64,000 bases of DNA from Rotaria macrura (taxonomy: Eukaryota; Rotifera; Eurotatoria; Philodinida; Philodinidae). The stretch spans positions 1-64,000 of the forward strand of contig OENT01000090.1 of the NCBI GenBank assembly GCA_900239685.1. The letters run 5' to 3'. Below the pieces are notes generated by a model. The model saw nothing but the letters and a program-made list of their open reading frames with translations. It was not told where the DNA came from and searched no databases. The translations under genes and the position numbers were made by a program. Below, piece after piece: positions 11,650 to 25,056 of the stretch (the stretch's first letter is position 1; every line of letters starts with the position of its first letter).

Positions 11650-12476
11650 GGGTCGAAAGTAAAAATGTCGAAGGTAAACTGTCGAAAATAAAAATGCTCA
11701 AAATCAAAATATCGAAATTAGTGTAGGAGAATAGTAAAGCGAAATTTGTTATTGCACGTTTATAGTGAAGACTTTATTTAAGTTTAAAAATTGAACAACT
11801 TGCACAAAAAAGTCTCTTAATGAATGCAACATTGAACGAGTGGTATCGTGTAAAAAACTTTTGTTCACAAAATCACGAAATAATCGATTGTAATCGTACG
11901 ACTTAATCAATAATTTAAGCAGTAATGATCGTAGCAGATTTTAAAAATCGATTACAGTCAGAATAATTGAAATAATCAATTAAAATCTGATTCTGCTACG
12001 AACATTACTGCTTAAATTATTGATTAAATCGTACGATTAAAATCGATTATTTCGCGATTTTGTGAACAAAAGTTTTTTACACGATACCACTCGTTCAATG
12101 TTGCATTCATTAAGAGATTTTTTTGTGCAAGTTACCAGGTCGATCAAAACAGATATCCGTTACGGACCGTTGAGTGGACGCAGTTCTACGGACCGTAACA
12201 TCATTAAAATAGGGCCGTATACGGCCGTATTTTCAGTCTACGATCCTTTATTACTGTGCCCAGAAATAGCACCGTACACGGAGCCGTTTACTGTGAAAAC
12301 ACGGCCCTATTTTAATGATGCTACGGTCCGTATAGCTGCGTCCACTCAACGGTCCGTATCGTTCGACCTGGGTTTTTCAATTTTTAAACTTAAATAAAGT
12401 CTTCACTATAAACGTGCAATAACAAATTTCGCTTTACTATTCTCCTACACTAATTTCGACATTTTACTTTCGACAT
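11650..12476. mobile_element. Fold-back element, family C (ATGTCGAAA termini), with nested insertion
   Basis: A long imperfect palindrome. The left arm (about 11650-11945) and right arm (about 11960-12476) are near-mirror images, sharing GAGAATAGTAAAGCGAAATT, GTTATTGCACGTTTATAGTG and AATGTTGCATTCATTAAGAG. The termini carry repeated ATGTCGAAA motifs, as in the second copy at 33856-34587. The right arm is interrupted by a separate element at 12134-12371; without it the arms match closely. No transposase is present. Confidence 0.75.
12134..12371. mobile_element. Palindromic MITE (family D) nested in the right arm of family C
   Basis: About 238 bp with terminal CCAGGTCGA (12135-12143) and TCGACCTGG (12363-12371). 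Internal arms repeat ACGGACCGTTGAGTGGACGC and CATCATTAAAATAGGGCCGT in opposite orientations. It interrupts a GCAAGTT...TTCAATTT junction that is intact in the mirror arm of the host element. A GTT flank on both sides may be a 3-bp target duplication. There is no coding capacity. Confidence 0.75.
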
Positions 12477-12771
12477 TATTCAGGTGATTCAATGGATCAC
12501 ACTCCAACACAGTGAGAAATACAATTTTGTACTACCATACGTATACACATATAATTATAACATTAATATAGCTCTATGCAATTATCTACAGCGACATCTA
12601 GGACGATATATCGAATTCCGATGTTAATCAGAAATCGTACTAGATAAGTTTCACATTTTAGAACGATTAATTTTATCGAGAATCCAAAAACATATAATGA
12701 AAGTCATAAGAGGAGGCTTACTCTAAACAAGTGATTGGTCACTGTTCTGATTTTCAATCAAAAAAGACAAA

Positions 12772-15700
12772 ATGTATCACGACGAAATTGCAATAAGAGA
12801 GAACTTAGCCCTCTCGTCTTTATTAGAAGTACTTTCCGATGTGCTTTATCGATATTCAAAACATGATCCATCTCTGCAGCAGCCTTTACGTTCGATTTTA
12901 CCAGTCAACGATCAACAGAAGTAAATGAAGTGAAAGATTTGCTTCAAATTGATAGTGAACCATAGAATTTGTAGTGTACTTTTAAATTTGTCATGTATCG
13001 ATGGTCATCGTGGTTATATGTGTGTAAAAACACTGACAAGTTTTCCAAACAATACACCGACAATTGATGGTGTTGTATCATTATTTGATTCAAATAATGG
13101 TCGTTTACTTTTGGTTTGACTTTTAAAAGAAATGACAATTATCACTTATGCTAATATTCATTATATTTTAGATAGCTGATGCAAAAGAAATCACGGCACG
13201 TCGTACAGCTACTGCTTCGTTTCTAGCTACTCAAGTAAAGTCCAGTTTTTTTGAATGCATATGTATATACATCAGTTGCTTATTCATTTATTGTTGAATT
13301 AAAGTTATTAGCATTCAAAAAATGGAGCAACTATCAAAGTGAACATGCAGTATTAACTATTCTAGGTTGTGGCGTTCAAGGAAGAGCGCATCTTGATGTA
13401 TTTACGAAACTATTTACATGGGAAAAGGTATTTGATAACAGGATATTTTTACGTTTCTTTGGATTTTGAATATGACTTCAAAGATTTATCTATGGAGCCG
13501 GCACCCAACACACGCTGTTAATCTACAGTCAGATTATCTATCAAAACTGAATAATATCGAAATACTACAAGGTTTAAATGACAATCGTCTACACGAATCT
13601 GATGTTATTTGTACGTGTACGGCAAGCGAAGAAGCTTTAATTGGTCTTCAACAAGTGAAAAAAGGCGTACATGTTAATGGTAATTAAGCAAATCGTGTTC
13701 GAATGAATATTGAGTAAAAGTTTTTTGGTTAAGTTGAAAGTCTGATAGAAAAGACAGTATTATGGAAATCACTTATTGATTACAGCCCGTTTGACAATTC
13801 GATGAGATCAATTGAAAATGGTTTGTAGGAGAAAATTTAGAAGTTTCGAATGAAGTCATACTCGACATAAAAAAAATGTACGTTTTCTATCGATCTGGAG
13901 TCACAGTTTAAAACTGATTGTCTCCCGAACAAACTTTGTTCGAATCTGCTGAAATTCTTATCCTTCTAGAACTTAGTCTGTTTCAACTCTTTGTATGTGC
14001 CAAACTTTACTTCAAAATTTTAAAATACAACTTTCACGAGATTAAGTAAACCTCATCTAGCACGGCAAAGAAAACAATATTCATTGTAATTCAAATCGGT
14101 CGGGAATGTCTATCAGAACAGTATTTAGCATGATACTGATCAAGAGTTCAAAGGTGAAGAGATCATCATGAAAAAATTCGTTATAGCCGAAGTCAACTAT
14201 TCGTCAAATATTGAGCTCGTCAAATTAATGACATTTGACATGTGCAAACAGAAGAAGAACTAATCCCATTCATCAATCATAACACATTCTATGAAACCGA
14301 AAATATCATTCTGTCATCTACTGGCCAATCGTTTTCATTTTTGTTGCGAAGTACATTGATGTATCATTGATTTTTGTTGCGAAGTACATTGATGTATCAT
14401 TGATTTTTGTGAAGTGTTTTTATTTAAATAGGGAATGATGGTTAAATATGAATCGTGTTTTAAGATTTGGAAGAAAATATTTTCAACTGTCTCAGGCGAG
14501 CTTTAAACGAATTTATATAGAAGTTGAGTTGTACTCATTGATATTTATTATTACAAAGAAAAATTCATATTTTTCCCCTGTCAGTCTCCTTCGAGAAGGA
14601 AAAGCTCCTGAAGTATCTTATAAATTCACTTTTTAATATTTCTGCAACTATCAAAGAAACTTTTCACTATGAACAGTTCATTTTCTTTACACAGCATCTC
14701 ATGGAAATCAGTCTTATAATAGAAAAGACATTCAAACATTCCTAATGTATCACTGATTTTATGTGAATTCAAAAGTTTGACCAAGATTTAAACATTTATT
14801 CATTGAAAAAGAATTCCAGATTTATTTTTTGTTCCGTTGTGCTATTTCGAAAATAATTACATAGAAAAAGAAAAATTAGACTATTCGGAAAGATGAAAAT
14901 TCAGTTAGCTTTCACAGTGTTCTATCCTTCCTCGTAGTGAACGAAACAGAGTTTCTTCAAAGATGAAATAGATTTGTTCGAATTTTCATGTGATGATACG
15001 ATGTACGATATGTGTATACTAGAAATTATAGTTTTTAGTCTTTCTGAAAAAAGAAATCATTAATCTTGAGAAGAGGTCTGCTTAACATTCTAAACAAGAA
15101 ATTCGTTTGATTTTATCGTCTTTTTAAAAGATTATTTTTCGTTGTTCAACGATTTCGAAAATGACTACTGTCATGATGAAGTTGGCTCGTTCGACAGTAG
15201 TGGTTAGAATTTTCTCAAATAGATGAAATATATATCAAGCTCGATTCGTTCGTTCCATATGTGTCCTTGAAAACTTAACTATAGGTAAAAGAGAACGAAA
15301 ACGAATCGAATTGTTACATGATTCGACTCAACCCGAATCAAAGCGGAAATGTCTATTCGGTTTCATTTCCGAATCGCAGCATTGAGTGTCATTTTCAAAT
15401 ATAATTCGCGTTGTGTGTCGTGTCGTTGCAACACCTTGCTGTAATACCACTATTGAGTGGCAGTTCATCGCACCTAGACAAATTGTCATGCAAAGAAGTT
15501 CGAAGTTTGACTCCTCGAAAGTGAACACCATTCTCTTTATTAAATCAGTCGCAAGTCACAGTAATAGGTAATTCTGTTTCCACTATAGTTCGTCTCAATG
15601 TCATTGCAACGTTTTCCTGCATAGCTTTAATATTGTTCAGCTACCTACATGTGCGCTCGCTGTTTCGTATTGATAGAATCCATGGGTGAAAGCTGAGACT

Positions 15701-17380
15701 TTATTGCTTTTAAAATGCCATATGTATCCTAAAAAATTCAGACAAATTCTGTGGAAACAAAATTCAAGAGAGCAGCTCTCACGGTGATTGGTATTTTCGA
15801 AAACATTGGAGAAAATCATTGGCATCCTACGAAATCCAAAGCAAGCTGTGAAAACCTAAAACAGCTTTGCTTGTCGCAAATCATGTCAAAAGGTAACCCA
15901 TAGATAAATAAATCCTTGACATTGGTACTAAAAAGTTTGCAATAATCGGAAGATTTCAGCATTCTCAGAAAATTGAAGGAAATGCGGATGGATGTGGATT
16001 AGAAGTGCAATTAGAAAAATAGACAAGACAGTTCTGTCGCTTTCATTAGAACTTTTAGATGCACCCATATTCAATCTCCTTTTTGTCATGAAATTTATTT
16101 TTTCTTGTCGAATCTGTTTTTGCATTATGATTATCGTTTGCGAAACGCACTTAGAAGAAAAAGAAAAGAATGCACGGTCCATCGAGACAGATGAAGCCTA
16201 TCGTGACTGTACAAACGCTCTATGAACAATGATGCAATCTTCTGTTATTCATGAGTCGAATCGGATCGAATTGAGATTTTTCTATTCGTGTCGGACTCTG
16301 TAAGATACCGTCCTAGTACTTTGCCCGATTTTCTAAAATTTTTTAGCCTCTGCATTCTGATCGGCATACCAAGATTCGAATACTTATCATGTAGTGTAGA
16401 TAGTTTTCTTCCGTCAGATACTAATATGATGCGCAACAAAGTCAACTGAAAACTCTTTGTGTGAACATGAGATTGTCAAGATAATTGTATTTCAAGCGAG
16501 ATTGTCACTGAGAAATATTTCAACACTAATACTTCACATGAACAGGACATAATCCAAAGAATGCTTCATCAATCGGACGGGTTCAAATTGTTTGATCCGA
16601 CATTTGTCTTTCAATCATACTAGTACTATGGAACTATTGAATATGAACTCCTTAGAAAAATGTGTGTTAACATTCTAGTCAGTTTACATCAACGCCTTTT
16701 CAAGTTCAAGTTTTTCTGATGCTAATTAAATTATAAGACTCAGGTCTACAAGCATTCTTTCTTTGTAGTTGCGGAACTTTTTACAGTTTCAACATTTATT
16801 GAAACTAATCAAAAGGTTACAATAGAAGCCTTAAATATCACAAGTGATAATTTGATCGAGAAATCTAGCAATAGTTGACTTTTCTAGTCTCCCGTATTCG
16901 ATTATAAGACCTTCTATTACTGTAGAACTTAACTTTGCAATTAACAAGCAAAAGGAATGAAGTCACATAAAAAAGATCCATGCGAATAGATTTTTCAATC
17001 AAATGTAATCATGCCACTTTTATTCCGAAAAATAAAGTGTAAATATTTATTATTTAGCTGTTGGTTCATTTCGCTCGACAATGCGGGAATTAACTGATGA
17101 TCTCATGTTATCACCGAATACGATTGTTATTGTCGATAGTAAAGAAAGTGCTATGAAAGAAGCAGGCGAAATAATTCAATCAAAAGTTGGCGGAATTTTC
17201 GATAGTAAATTTTACATGTGCATAAGTTTTATTTAGGTTACAATCACAGCTGAACTAGGAGAACTTATTCAAAATAAAATTGAAATATCCAATGAAACAA
17301 TAACAATTTTTAAATCTGTTGGCTTTGCTATTGAAGATCTTGCAGCAGCCATCGTACTTTATGAATCATTAAAGAAATGA
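12772..17380 (+). CDS. CRYM: Mu-crystallin / ornithine cyclodeaminase-family NAD(P)-dependent enzyme
   Basis: Seven exons: 12772-12920, 12975-13113, 13172-13234, 13305-13427, 13484-13679, 17058-17185, 17237-17380; 313 residues, the family size. Members reduce cyclic ketimines (mu-crystallin) or cyclise ornithine (bacterial relatives) with a Rossmann-bound nicotinamide cofactor. Seen: ITARRTA motif in exon 3, the glycine-rich LGCGVQG cofactor loop at about residue 138, EAGE and AELGE in exons 6-7, and FKSVGFAIEDLAAA at the C-terminus. The usual MPA motif of the active-site strand aligns to LSC, so the substrate may differ. The last intron uses a weak GTTGGC donor (17186); the stronger GTAAAT donor just after it breaks the frame. 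Intron 5 is 3.4 kb in an otherwise compact gene. The family call is firm; the substrate is not known. Confidence 0.85.
14338..14405 (+). repeat. 33-bp tandem duplication in the large CRYM-like intron
   Basis: The unit GTTGCGAAGTACATTGATGT plus ATCATTGATTTTT occurs twice in direct succession with no mismatch. Perfect identity suggests a recent slip duplication or an assembly artefact. It lies within the 3.4-kb intron. Confidence 0.8.
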
Positions 17381-19799
17381 GCAAAAACTAGATACATAAA
17401 TTTTGTTTTTAATAATTGTGATTTGATATGATTAAAATTATTTAATTCTGAACTTATTGATAGTTAAATAAGAACTGAAAGATATTCTTTTAGATATACA
17501 TATCAATAACATTTAATGTTCATCTATCAAAAACAATTTACAAATGTGTCGAAGAATATTTAAAAATTGGTTAGTAGAAAATCAAATGGAGCAGAATGCT
17601 TCTCTCACTAAATTCTTCATAGTAATTTCAATTATATCATAAATGAAAAAATTGCATGACGTTAAATTTTCGATTAAATAAATAAATGATAAAATTATGT
17701 ATATCAGAACTAGATCTACCAATATGTAAGCAACCATATCACGATGGCATTGCATTATTTTAAACAGCGACCTAGCTATAAAATTCATGACCGTTTGCCA
17801 ACGTGTGCTCTATCAATAAATTCCTCAAATACCAGATATTTATTCGCTTGTCTTCTTCGTAGAGCTATTGTTGATTTGTGAGTTGCTTCTATATCAGTCA
17901 AAGTTTTATTGAAATTATTAAGTGACATTCTAACTTCTTTTCATAGTGAAGAATCGTAATAATTGAAATAACGTAGGCGTCTATGCAAAAACGCACAAAA
18001 TTAGGGAACATTTTGCTGTAATTACAGATAATATCGATTTACTAGATAAGAATAAAAGATGGTCAAGTAACTTAATTGAGAGAAATGAGTTTTAGATGAT
18101 TATATGTTAATTAAAAAGTAATAATTTGAAATGTTACTTCTGTTTATTGTATCATAGAAAATAGTTTTCTTTGCAGCATACGTTAAAATAAATAAAACGT
18201 TTATCTGTGATAACTTATTCTGACGTTGACAATAAACATGGATAACTAAATAATATTTCGCCTTAGTGTAAATAATTACGCGTATCCTTTACAAAAATAA
18301 AGTTTTGACATCAGTTTTCTAGGTTCACATTTGTAGCTAAGAAAAGAGGACTGTTTTTCAAAGCATTTGACTTGACTGATATTAACTCTTCTTACATAGA
18401 TTAACCTGTTACACATGCGAAAAATGACATTTAAAATTGTTTCGAGTTTTACAAAGCAGCACATTTCGGTTGGTTTTTATGAATATCATGTGAAGTACGC
18501 TGTGACGTACAAAAAAACGAATAGTTTCGTTCTCAATGTGTTCTTTCTCTGTTTTCTTCTTCATCACCTTCACAAGTTGAGGACGAAGGTGAGAGGACAG
18601 TGCAAATCGGGAGGAGTAGGAGGCCTGGTTTTTTTTCTTTTCTGTCATAAACTTGATAGTAACTTGAAATCGTTACGATAAAAGCAAAATTTAACCTTCA
18701 TGTTCTAGACTGCTGTAGTTGATCAATTCGTGATAAATGAAATAAAACGGCAGCATGTAATTATGTTATTTTTTTCCCATCGATAAAGCCCTTAGATCGT
18801 ATATATTGCTTTGCTTTTCATCGATTTATAAGTGAATGTCTGTACATTATTCGTTTTTAACAGACGAGATATAATCTATATCATGTAACCTTTATTGTTT
18901 TTTATCGCAACAAAACGAACTCTTTCGTCAAGGGTCTACAAAGGAAAGACAACATAGGTCGATTTAATCTTCGAATGTAAATAGTATACTATTTATTTTA
19001 ACAGATATCTGTTAAAATAAATAGAGACGTTGTAATTATATGTTTCTTTCTCTCATAAATCATGGATCTATTGTAAATCATGCATCGTAATGTTCGAGTT
19101 CTTATTGTTTAAGTACACGTTTTTTCTTCATATAAAAATTATGAAAGTCATTGAGATGCCTAGATATTATGTATATTTAGTTTTCGTTTCGAATTTTTCA
19201 CTGATCACGCCACCATGCGCACACCCCCTTTTTGTGTATGTTTTTAATCATGAAGTACATTTGACCGTCATAAATCACGCGCTCTAACTTCGCTGTTAGA
19301 AAACAAAAACAACAATAAAGGAAGAGAGGTGTGCCGGCTGGCGCACAGAAACATTCTTTACTTTTTTTCTTTTCCCGTTCTCTCTTTCTATCGTTACAAC
19401 TAGAAAAACAATGACGCCGTTAGTAGTCGTGTAACTGATCGTAGATATGAATATGCAATATATCAACAAGCAAGCCTCCAGTATATGATTCTTTTATCTA
19501 TTTGCACTCGTAGATAACATCAATGGACTGACTCCAAATAATTTTTTTCATAGTATTTTCTTCGCTTACTCTTACAATCGAGAGGGATGAAAAAAGAAAC
19601 GTACGCAGTAAGCAATGTGATTTGTGTATCGATGAATAATTGTCGTGCGTAAATGTTAGTTTCATGTAGATTTTAATCGTTTCGTGTTTATACCTGTCGG
19701 TTTTCTTTATCATAAGCATATCATTCAATTGACTCGAATTTTTTGTTTTAGTACTACTCATAAATGGTACCTATTTGTTAGGACTAAACTGAAGTCAAG
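17381..19799. other. Gene-free spacer between the CRYM-like gene and lipin
   Basis: About 2.4 kb with no supported coding sequence on either strand. A likely poly(A) signal for the upstream gene occurs near 17814 (CAATAAA). A perfect 36-bp palindrome lies at 18989-19024. The lipin promoter must lie in the right part, but no core element can be assigned with confidence. Confidence 0.45.
18989..19024. repeat. Perfect 36-bp palindrome
   Basis: The half-site CTATTTATTTTAACAGAT is followed directly by its exact reverse complement with no spacer. It lies about 780 bp upstream of the lipin start codon. It could be a remnant of a hairpin element or a cruciform-forming site; no known operator is recognised. 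Confidence 0.85.
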
Positions 19800-22700
19800 A
19801 TGACTTCATTTACTCGTTTTGTTTCCACGATACGAACCGCCTATAACAATATCAATCCGTCCACACTTACCGGCGCCATCGATATTATTGTTGTTAAACA
19901 AGAAGATGATACACTTCGATGTACTCCGTTTCATGTTCGTTTTGGAAAATTAGGTGTTCTAAGAAATCAACAGAACAAAGTAGGTGTATACATGCTTATA
20001 AATTCACATAGTCATATTTCATTCATGTTTATTTTGTTTTGTTTTTTTAATCATCAAGGTATATATAAATATAAATGGTAATCCTGTCGAAGATTTATAT
20101 ATGGAATTAGGTGAAGCTGGAGAAGCTGTATTTGTCGAAGAAGAAACTGTAAGAAGAAAGTTTTTCATCAATGGTTTTAAAATACGAATTCAGCGTTCGA
20201 TTTCTAGACCTTTCCAAAGCATTCTTCGATTCGTCATTTAGAACCATCGGATAGTAACACATTTCTTGATCCTGATAGTGCAATGGTAACAAATTCTCAA
20301 CATCAATTATCAAATATAGATTGTTCACCTCAAATCATCAATAAACAACTTGATGAAGAAAAATCACATGAACACAATGAACCAATACCAAAATATGCAT
20401 ATGAACAATCACCAGTATCATCTGTTGATGTTGATGTAGTAAATTCGAAAATATCAGTATCTAATCGTCGTCGGTCAAAACGACGAAACATAAATCGTGA
20501 TGAACAAACGAATAAAGATGTAAATGATGATGAAGATCAAGAAGTTGAAAGAATATTTACTTCAAATGGCAATCAATCAGGTACTCGTCATCGTACTTCC
20601 ACATCAATATCGATGAATGATAATCTAACAGACCATAGAAATGATGAACAGATGCATTCATGTTTACCATTATCACGTCAACATAGTGCAAGTGAAAATG
20701 ACTTACTTTTATTTCATATTGATGATGAAAAACTATCGGCATCATCAACACCATTCGTCGATGCCCATAGTCGAATGAATAGTATTGATAGTCGAAAAAA
20801 ATTATTAATTATTCCACCGAAAACACCTGACGAATTAGACGATGATGAAAGTTACAGTAGTGGCGTAGATGATAGTGTTACTGATGAAGAGGATTATCAA
20901 AAGATGACAAGAACATTGTCGAATCCAATACCCATCGAACAAAAATCAACATGTAATGAAACAATGACAGTTATAGATGAATCGAATTCATTAATTGAAA
21001 CGATTCTTTCTCAATCGGCACCGATAGTAACGAAAGGCGATAGCCCTTCGAGTGTCATGAATCCATCAAACGATCCACCCAAGTTTTATTTAAATGATAG
21101 TTTTTCACCAGGGTCATCTTTCGAAAAGTAAGCAATAAGTTTTTCTCTTAAATTTATCGTACGAAAAAAAAACTGAACGGTTATTTTCTATTCTTAAGTT
21201 CTATGCTTCTGCGTCCATCAAGTCCTAAATCAGATACAGAGTATGAATTAGATAAATCATCTCAGCAATCAGTTAGAAATAATCGAAGAAGTTCTGTATG
21301 GCGATGGAAATGGGGTGAACTACCTGTACAAAGACGAAGCATGTTTGGATATTTATGGCCATCATCAAAACAAAATACACCCAAAGAAGGAGTGTATCTT
21401 GATGATATTACCAATAATAAATGTGATGATCGTTCACGCTATCTACCTCAAATGTAAGTTCAATGTATTTACATATGTTGTGTAGAGGTAAACATGTTAT
21501 TGAATTAGGGATTATCCACAATGTGCACCAAGAAGTCCTAAAGATGATGATCAAGAATCGGGTACTGGCAATTCAATACCGAATTCTCCTATTCGAGAAT
21601 ATGAAACTTCGTACGTAGGAATCGAACTGAACAAATTGTCATTTTCAATATCAATACACTAACCGCTATACTTTAATCATTTTTTAATTTTAATCTTGAT
21701 AATTTTTTTGTCTATTGTTTATTATTGGAAAATTTATTTCGATTTCATTTTATTTTATTTTAGTTGTCTTCTCGGTGACGTACAGCTTTCATTGTGTGGA
21801 GGACTCGATAAACCAACATCAATAACTGATGATTTATTTAATTCACATCTTATTTCATATGAAAAATTTGCAAATAATCCAAATCTTATTAATGACCCGA
21901 ATTTAGTCGTACGCATAGGTGGAAAGTAAGTTAATAAAATCACACAAAGAAATTCGTCTTTATTTTTCGTATGATCGAATTTCTTTTATCTAGATTTTAT
22001 GATTGGAATGTAGCATCTGTACTTATTACCTCCAAAAATGCCTATCATACAGAATTACCATTTGAAACAGGTCAAAAATTAGAAAAAAAACAAGCAGTAC
22101 AAACATCACAACGTACGTTAAGTGGTCTTAGCTTATGGCCATTTTCTTCCAAAAGTGTAAATATTTAAATTCTATTTTGACTTCTTTTCATATTCACATA
22201 TCTATATCTTATAGTCGAACTTAAACAATTCAACTACACAATCGTCGTCATCAGCAGCAGAAGCACTAGCTTTGGTTGTGAAGTCAGAAGTTGTTCCAAC
22301 CATGCTACAAAACCAAAGTCTTAGTCAACGTAATTCGTAAGCTATATTATCTTGATTTTGTTACTATCTTGATAAATATGAAAATCGTTGTTTCCTGTTT
22401 GTTCAGTACTGATAGTGAAAAAGAAGATCGTGAAGTAAGAAAATTAACTGATAAAATAGAAAAAGAACAATCAATTTCTAAGCCTACGTCAACATTAAAA
22501 AAAACTATGATTCTTACATCAGATCAGTTAAAAAGACTTAATCTTAAAAATGGTATCAATCAAGTTGAATTTAGTGTTACAACAGCTTTACAAGGTACAA
22601 CCGTTGTCGAAGCGAATATCTTTCTCTTTGATCATAGAACAAAATTTGTTATATCAGATATTGATGGTACAATAACTAAGTAAATTTTTCATGTAGGACA

Positions 22701-24258
22701 AGATATAATATTATTTAAGAAATTGTTCGCTCTTCTTCAGATCTGATGTCTTTGGTCATATTTTTCCATTCTTCGGTAAAGATTGGTCACATGAGGGCAT
22801 AGCGGAATTTTTTCAAGCTATTCAAGACAATGGATATCAATTTATTTACTTGTCTGCACGTGCTATAGGGCAAGGTCAAATAACGAGAAACCTTTTACGA
22901 AGTGTGAAGCAGTATGGTTTTGCATTACCCACCGGCCCATTACTTATTTCACCTGATACATTAGTAACTGCACTATATAGGTTAGTTGATTTCCTTAGAA
23001 ATGACAACTTTCATAAATATTAATGATTTCGATTCTTGTTTTTTTAGAGAAGTCATTGCACGAAAACCAGAAGATTTTAAAATTGAATGTTTGAAAAATA
23101 TTGCAAGTTTATTTCCCGACAAAAATCCATTTTATGCCGGTTTCGGTAATCGAACCAATGTAAGAATATTGATTTTTACGATCTTATTTAAGAGATTTAT
23201 GATTGTGACACAATGAAAGATCTGTCCTATTTTCATATCTGATTTAGAGACACGTCAAAGCTACATGTCTTTCAATCATATAGAAGTTGCTTTTGATAGG
23301 CACTCATATATATCTAGAATCGATATTGTGTACACTACGACAGACTACTTCAACTTATGTTGAGTCAATTTGAAGCAAATTCTAGTTTTTATTACGAGCT
23401 AAACACAGCTACTTATTACTTAGACTTTTGAAGATACATTCTATCGGATATACTGAAAAAACATAAAATTCTCAAGAATAAAATGAAACATTCAATCAAT
23501 CTAATTTTTTTAAAAGATCTAAATAGGTATTTAGAAAGATGACATAACTCTGAATCTTGAACATAAGCTTTAATTGTTCGTTCTTGTGTTGTAAATGAAG
23601 GAAAAGTGAAAAAAATACTCATCATGTGACATTTGTAACAGAAATCATTATCAGTGATCATTAACTTGGGAAACTTGTGTTAGTGCTCAGGTGATATTGA
23701 ACGTGTTGACTTTTTACTCTATAATAATATTTATGTTGACAACTTAATATTGTTTTATGAATTTTGAAAAAAGGATCAATATGCATATACAGCTGTTGGA
23801 ATACCAGAAACTCGAATATTTACAATAAATCCACGTAGCGAAGTTGTTCGAGAAAAATTATCACAAGTATTATGTACCTCGTATGTATATCTCGTTGGTT
23901 TTACTGCTTTCTTTTTAATTTTCTTGTTTTCCAACTTTCATACAGATATAAGCATCTTCACGAAGTCGTCGACCAATTGTTTCCTCCAATGGATTTATTT
24001 GCAGCGAGTGAATCGTATTCATCATTTAAATTTTGGCGTAAAGAACCCATAATAGACTCATTAGAAGATGAAATGCGTAAGCATTTAGCCGAACTGCTAG
24101 CACGACAAAAAACTAAAGGCAAGAGCTCAACAACGCAATTAGCCAATGTTTCATCAAAAACAACAACCACTAGAATAACGGCAACATTATCAAAAGGAGG
24201 CGGTGAAAAATTCTTGGCAGTTGCTCAAGCAACAGAAGTTACTGTGAAAAAATCTTAG
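19800..24258 (+). CDS. LPIN: Lipin, Mg2+-dependent phosphatidate phosphatase
   Basis: Thirteen exons: 19800-19979, 20059-20148, 20208-21127, 21199-21453, 21509-21610, 21764-21925, 21994-22156, 22215-22336, 22407-22679, 22741-22980, 23048-23159, 23774-23880, 23946-24258; 1,012 residues. Lipin converts phosphatidate to diacylglycerol at the ER/nuclear membrane for triacylglycerol and phospholipid synthesis. Seen: N-LIP domain ([24 protein letters not shown]), a polybasic RRRSKRR signal near residue 176, a long acidic Ser-rich linker, WRWKWGELP near 431, and the C-LIP domain with HAD motif DIDGT at 749-753, SARAIGQ and FYAGFGNR. The conserved Gly of the [12 protein letters not shown] segment is kept. 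The LXXIL coactivator motif of mammalian lipin-1 reads FGHIF here. All catalytic features are present, so the enzyme should be active. Confidence 0.96.
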
Positions 24259-25056
24259 ATAAAAAAAACAATATATTTTATTTACTCCTTCCCATGCGTT
24301 GATCAATATCAACATGTCAGATGACAACAAACATTTACTTGTTTCGTTTCATTCCTTTGTTCTTATTTCATTTCATTTCATTACTGTTTTGCATCTAAAA
24401 TTCTGTGTTGTGTTTCATTGATAAATCTATGTGTTTTCCTTCTTTCATCATTATTTTTATGGATATGTCTTTATTTGATTTATGTTTTTAAAGAAAAATA
24501 TTTCAAAAAGAAATCAGAAAAGGATAAAATGCAACATTCATTTCATTCGTAAAAATGTATGATATTAGTATACATACGTACTTTACTGATAGATATAACA
24601 AGCTAAATGTAAGAGAGACGTCAATTGATGTTGAAATTCCGATTTACTCATGCACTTTACATGAAGCTTATTTTTAGAAGCTGTTGTATTCAGAATATAA
24701 ATTAAATTAGAGACAAAAAACTTTTATCATATCTATCTGTTGTGGCAAAATAAAACGAGAGATATAATAAATGAAAACAACATTTATGACTGAGCGACAT
24801 CTTTCGTTGATGTATTGTTGTCAATATCTAAATTTGTTGGACAGACATACAGTTTTTGTTAAAATAAAAACTATAACTAAACATGTATCGATTTTTTATT
24901 ACATTTTTGTCACAATTTTTCCGCTAACAGTTCCGTAAAACTTGACGTTGCACACATGTGTATAGGTAGTGTATTTCATAATTGATTTGATGATTCAAGC
25001 GAATTCGTTCATTGCAGATTTCATATCAAAGGACGACATATATATTTCATTTATAG
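24259..25056. other. Spacer between lipin and DHX37
   Basis: About 800 bases, AT-rich, with AATAAA-like motifs near 24749 and 24771 that could end lipin transcripts. There is a short TTTCA microsatellite near 24366-24383. The DHX37 start codon directly follows CATTTATAG, which resembles a splice acceptor, so a 5'UTR intron or trans-splice site is possible. Confidence 0.4.

Noticed and set aside
12772..17380. Recent horizontal transfer of the cyclodeaminase-family gene from bacteria
   Set aside because: It has six introns, codon use like its neighbours and closest motif agreement with the animal mu-crystallin pattern at the C-terminus; nothing in the window supports recent transfer.
20557..20754. 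Minus-strand open frame in lipin
   Set aside because: It is a shadow of the long acidic linker exon of lipin on the + strand.
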